36,333 bases of DNA, from positions 1 to 36,333 of the forward strand of contig JAJZJX010000019.1 in the NCBI GenBank assembly GCA_021850985.1, written 5' to 3'. The DNA comes from a bacterium. GTDB taxonomy: Bacteria; SZUA-79; Acidulodesulfobacterales; Acidulodesulfobacteraceae. The notes beneath the pieces are model-generated. The model made no database searches and was not told where the DNA came from. It saw only the letters and a list, made by a program, of their open reading frames with translations. Within the stretch, counting starts at the first letter, position 1; the number at the start of each line of letters is the position of its first letter. The position numbers were made by a program, and so were the translations under genes. Shown piece by piece: positions 34,154-36,333 of this stretch.

Positions 34154-35785
34154 TTATCTATTGCCGTTTATATATTTCAAACTCTCCTCTACATTAGAAA
34201 CTGCCATTATATTGAAGTTTTTAACAAGAAAATCCGCTACGTTCTTAGATAAAAATGCAGGCAGTCTATAACCAAGCCTTATATTTTTAACTCCTAAATA
34301 CAGAAGCGATAGAAGGACTATGACCGCTTTTTGCTCATACCATGCAATTTCGTAATAAATAGGCAGGTCATTTATGTCGTTTAAATTTAATTTTTCTTTT
34401 AATTTAAGCGCAGCGACCGCAAGAGAATATGAATCGTTACACTGACCTGCGTCTATAACTCTCGGCAGACCTTCTATGTCTCCTAAATTCAACCTGTTAT
34501 ACCTATATTTAGCGCAACCCGCAGTCAATATTACGGAATCATTCGACAAACCGCTTGCAAGCTCGGAATAATACACTCTTTCTTTATCGTTAGAATCGCA
34601 TCCCGCCATAACGACGAATTTCTTTATTTTCCCTTCTCCTACCATTTTAATTATGGAGTCCGCGGAATTAACTAAAGTTGCTCTGGCAAAACCAGCGTCA
34701 ATAATACCTTTTATATTTTCCGCCATCTCTTCCAAATTTAACGCCATATTAATAACTTCGGTAAAATCATGATTTGCTATGTGTTTAACTCCCGGCATCG
34801 CAACGGTATCCGTAGTAAAAATCCTGCTCTTATAGCTTTCCAAAGGTTTTTTAATGCAGTTAGTCGTCATTATTATAGGTCCTTTAAACTCCGCAAATTC
34901 TTTTTCCTGCTCCCACCACGCCCCGCCGTAGTTGCCTATGAAATGGCTGAATTTTTTAAAGAACGGATAAGCGTGCGCCGGCAGCATTTCGCCGTGAGTG
35001 TAAACGTTAATATTTTTATTTTCCGTCTGAGCCAGCAACTTTTCAAGCTCGAATAAATCATGTCCGCTGATTAAAATAGATTTTCCCTGCTTAGTTCCGT
35101 TTAATACTTTAGTCGGCTCAGGTTCTCCGTAATGTTCCGTATTTGCTTTATCAAGGGTCTCCATTACATTAACGCCGATTTTGCCGCATTCGGTTACTAA
35201 ATTTAATAAAACGTCAAAATCTTTATCTTCATTAGTCATGTAGCTTAAAGTTTTAATGATAAATTTTTTAACTTCATGATTTGAATAATTTAATATATAT
35301 GCATGATATGCATAGGCAGCCATACCTTTTAATCCGTAAAGCAAAAGTTCGTTTAACGAATCCGTATCGCTCAATTTATTCGGTAAAACTATTTCTTTAG
35401 TTTTATCTAAATATGTTTTAAGGCTTCTATTTTCAGGAACCCATAAATAAAACTCATTAACGACTTCATATTTGTTCTGCGCCGATTGTTTTAATATTTT
35501 AATGTATTTGTTTTTTATATCTATAGATTTATTGATCAAATCAAACATTCTTTGCTCGTCAAAATTAACGTTCGTAACAGTCGTAAATAATCCCTGCAAA
35601 ATAAAAAAATAATCTTTTTCGTAGTCGATATCGTTTACCTCCATTTTATCGATCAGCATTGCAATTCCTTTTAGATTAAATATTAATAGATCCTGCAGGT
35701 CCGACACCTCCGAAGTTTTTCCGCAAACTCCGCTTTTAACGCAACCAGTTTGGTTTAAAGTTTCTTCACACTGAATACATAACAT
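34154..35785 (-). CDS. hcp: Hybrid-cluster protein (hydroxylamine reductase)
   Basis: Hcp reduces nitric oxide to nitrous oxide and can reduce hydroxylamine, protecting anaerobes from nitrosative stress; it is cytosolic. The 543 residues carry the N-terminal [4Fe-4S] cysteines C3, C6, C15 and C21 with the x2-x8-x5 spacing of the Desulfovibrio-type class. All expected hybrid-cluster ligands are visible: H242 (GHD), E266 (HGEM), C310 (TTNC), C396 (AGCDS), C424 (AGCAK), C449 (AGQC) and E484 (WYEQ). AGGAG precedes the ATG. No hcr reductase is adjacent, so electrons must come from another carrier. A predicted promoter with a possible CRP/FNR-type site lies upstream. Confidence 0.97.
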   Translation of the reverse strand: MLCIQCEETLNQTGCVKSGVCGKTSEVSDLQDLLIFNLKGIAMLIDKMEVNDIDYEKDYFFILQGLFTTVTNVNFDEQRMFDLINKSIDIKNKYIKILKQSAQNKYEVVNEFYLWVPENRSLKTYLDKTKEIVLPNKLSDTDSLNELLLYGLKGMAAYAYHAYILNYSNHEVKKFIIKTLSYMTNEDKDFDVLLNLVTECGKIGVNVMETLDKANTEHYGEPEPTKVLNGTKQGKSILISGHDLFELEKLLAQTENKNINVYTHGEMLPAHAYPFFKKFSHFIGNYGGAWWEQEKEFAEFKGPIIMTTNCIKKPLESYKSRIFTTDTVAMPGVKHIANHDFTEVINMALNLEEMAENIKGIIDAGFARATLVNSADSIIKMVGEGKIKKFVVMAGCDSNDKERVYYSELASGLSNDSVILTAGCAKYRYNRLNLGDIEGLPRVIDAGQCNDSYSLAVAALKLKEKLNLNDINDLPIYYEIAWYEQKAVIVLLSLLYLGVKNIRLGYRLPAFLSKNVADFLVKNFNIMAVSNVEESLKYINGNR

Positions 35786-35848
35786 ACATACTCTCCTTTT
35801 TAATTTGTTTTAATTTTAATTTGTTATTTAGAAAATCGATATATTTTA

Positions 35849-35891
35849 ATTATAGGAAAATATGATTTAAAAATATGTGATTAAAGTCATT
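35849..35891 (-). promoter_or_regulatory. Predicted hcp promoter with CRP/FNR-type operator
   Basis: On the minus strand a perfect TATAAT (35854-35849) lacks a good -35 (CATATT). Instead, TGTGA-TTAAAG-TCATT (plus 35876-35891) resembles the TGTGA-N6-TCACA operator of the CRP/FNR family, with a full left half and three of five bases of the right half. With a start near 35842, its centre lies at about -41.5, the class II activator position. HcpR, a CRP/FNR-family regulator, is known to control hcp in anaerobes. Confidence 0.4.
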
Positions 35892-35948
35892 TAATTTTTT
35901 TATTTCAAAGCGGTTAAGCGACACAATTTAAACTGCGCAATTTATTTC

Positions 35949-35980
35949 TTGCAATTAATATTTTTTTTTGCTAATATAAT
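35949..35980 (+). promoter_or_regulatory. Promoter for the 47-residue membrane protein
   Basis: TTGCAA (35949-35954) with a 17-base spacer leads to TAATAT (35972-35977), preceded by the extended -10 TG. A perfect TATAAT overlaps at 35975-35980. It lies about 75 bases before the ATG. Confidence 0.5.
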
Positions 35981-36051
35981 TAAGTTTTATATGAAATTAA
36001 TATTCTATTTTTTCAATTGCAGATAATTTAATTAAGGGGGGATTAATTAAC

Positions 36052-36195
36052 ATGGAAGACAATAACAAAAATTTTACTAAAGTAATGTGGGTGATAGTTA
36101 CTGTTAGCGTTATCGTTATAATCGGCCTCGGCATTTTTGCGGCAAGCGGTTTAAACTATACTTTTCCTAACATTAGCAGCATTCTTCCGCTATAA
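36052..36195 (+). CDS. 47-residue single-helix membrane protein
   Basis: The frame encodes MEDNNKNFTKVMWVIVTVSV and goes on to a total of 47 residues. An acidic/polar N-terminus is followed by one hydrophobic helix (about 11-31) and a short tail with NYTFPNISSILPL. GGGGGG (36036-36041) lies 10 bases before the ATG, and the promoter candidate is good. No signal-peptidase site is evident, so it is likely a type of small bitopic membrane protein. It ends 17 bases before tRNA-Lys, which may be co-transcribed. No family recognised; it is too short for most gene finders. Confidence 0.65.
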   Translation: MEDNNKNFTKVMWVIVTVSVIVIIGLGIFAASGLNYTFPNISSILPL

Positions 36196-36212
36196 AATTT
36201 TTTACCATTAAA

Positions 36213-36288
36213 GAGCCGCTAGCTCAGCAGGTAGAGCACCTGACTTTTAATCAGGTGGTCGTGGGTTCGACTCCCGCGCGGCTCACCA
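36213..36288 (+). tRNA. tRNA-Lys (anticodon TTT)
   Basis: A 76-base cloverleaf: acceptor GAGCCGC/GCGGCTC with discriminator A and encoded CCA, D-arm GCTC/GAGC, anticodon arm CCTGA-CTTTTAA-TCAGG with anticodon TTT, and a T-arm GTGGG-TTCGACT-CCCGC in which the first pair is G-C and the rest match. Confidence 0.96.
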
Positions 36289-36333
36289 CTTAAAACCGCA
36301 GTAAATAAGCCTTTCCAGACATCATTAAGAAAT

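Noticed and set aside
1-36333. CRISPR array, prophage, transposase gene, or toxin-antitoxin pair
   Set aside because: No regularly spaced direct repeats and no open frame with cas, phage, transposase or toxin-antitoxin features were seen; XerC is the housekeeping recombinase by its hslVU context.

Overview
This is an AT-rich stretch of a Gram-negative, probably anaerobic or microaerophilic bacterium. It carries Kdo synthesis genes (kdsA, kdsD, kdsC) and predicted lipoproteins, which indicate an outer membrane. The dense minus-strand array and the kds/pyrG/dap/lysA/arg neighbourhoods resemble those of low-GC former Deltaproteobacteria. The Sva0485/Acidulodesulfobacterales type is a guess from gene order and base composition, not a demonstrated placement. 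Hybrid-cluster protein plus a rubredoxin-like protein fit an anaerobic lifestyle.

Layout. (a) 1-8.15 kb, minus strand: read in transcription order, a polyprenyl diphosphate synthase, then lysA, dapA, dapB, pyrG, kdsA, kdsD, kdsC and the probable first codons of the next gene. Most genes overlap or sit within a few bases of each other, so this is probably one operon for lysine/DAP, CTP and Kdo, i.e. cell-envelope precursors. (b) 8.2-12.5 kb, minus: radA, a geranylgeranyl-reductase-family flavoprotein, a membrane-anchored NHL beta-propeller and a small lipoprotein. (c) 12.4-18.3 kb, minus: argB-argD-argF-argG-argH, the arginine pathway from N-acetylglutamate to arginine except argC and argJ/argE. 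(d) 18.4-22.5 kb, minus: uppP, xerC, hslV, hslU. (e) 22.6-26.8 kb, plus: an FAH-family enzyme with a DHA2 transporter, then a short glucan phosphorylase. (f) 26.8-31.7 kb, minus: a zinc alcohol dehydrogenase, a ClC protein with CBS domains, tRNA-Glu(CTC), two small envelope proteins and rfbA. (g) 31.8-36.3 kb: an RlmD-type rRNA methyltransferase (+), rpmB (-), a rubredoxin-like protein (+) facing hcp (-) across a perfect palindromic terminator, a 47-residue membrane protein (+) and tRNA-Lys(TTT).

Most of the window is conserved housekeeping, and I found no CRISPR array, phage, transposase gene or recognisable new defence or biosynthetic system. The less ordinary signals are non-coding or in protein detail: two families of intergenic palindromes placed just after stop codons, one of which runs up to the argB start codon with no visible Shine-Dalgarno; a possible CRP/FNR-family operator at about -41.5 of a predicted hcp promoter; a ClC protein whose gating glutamate is kept while the internal proton glutamate appears to be valine; and an HslV with a 13-residue propeptide.
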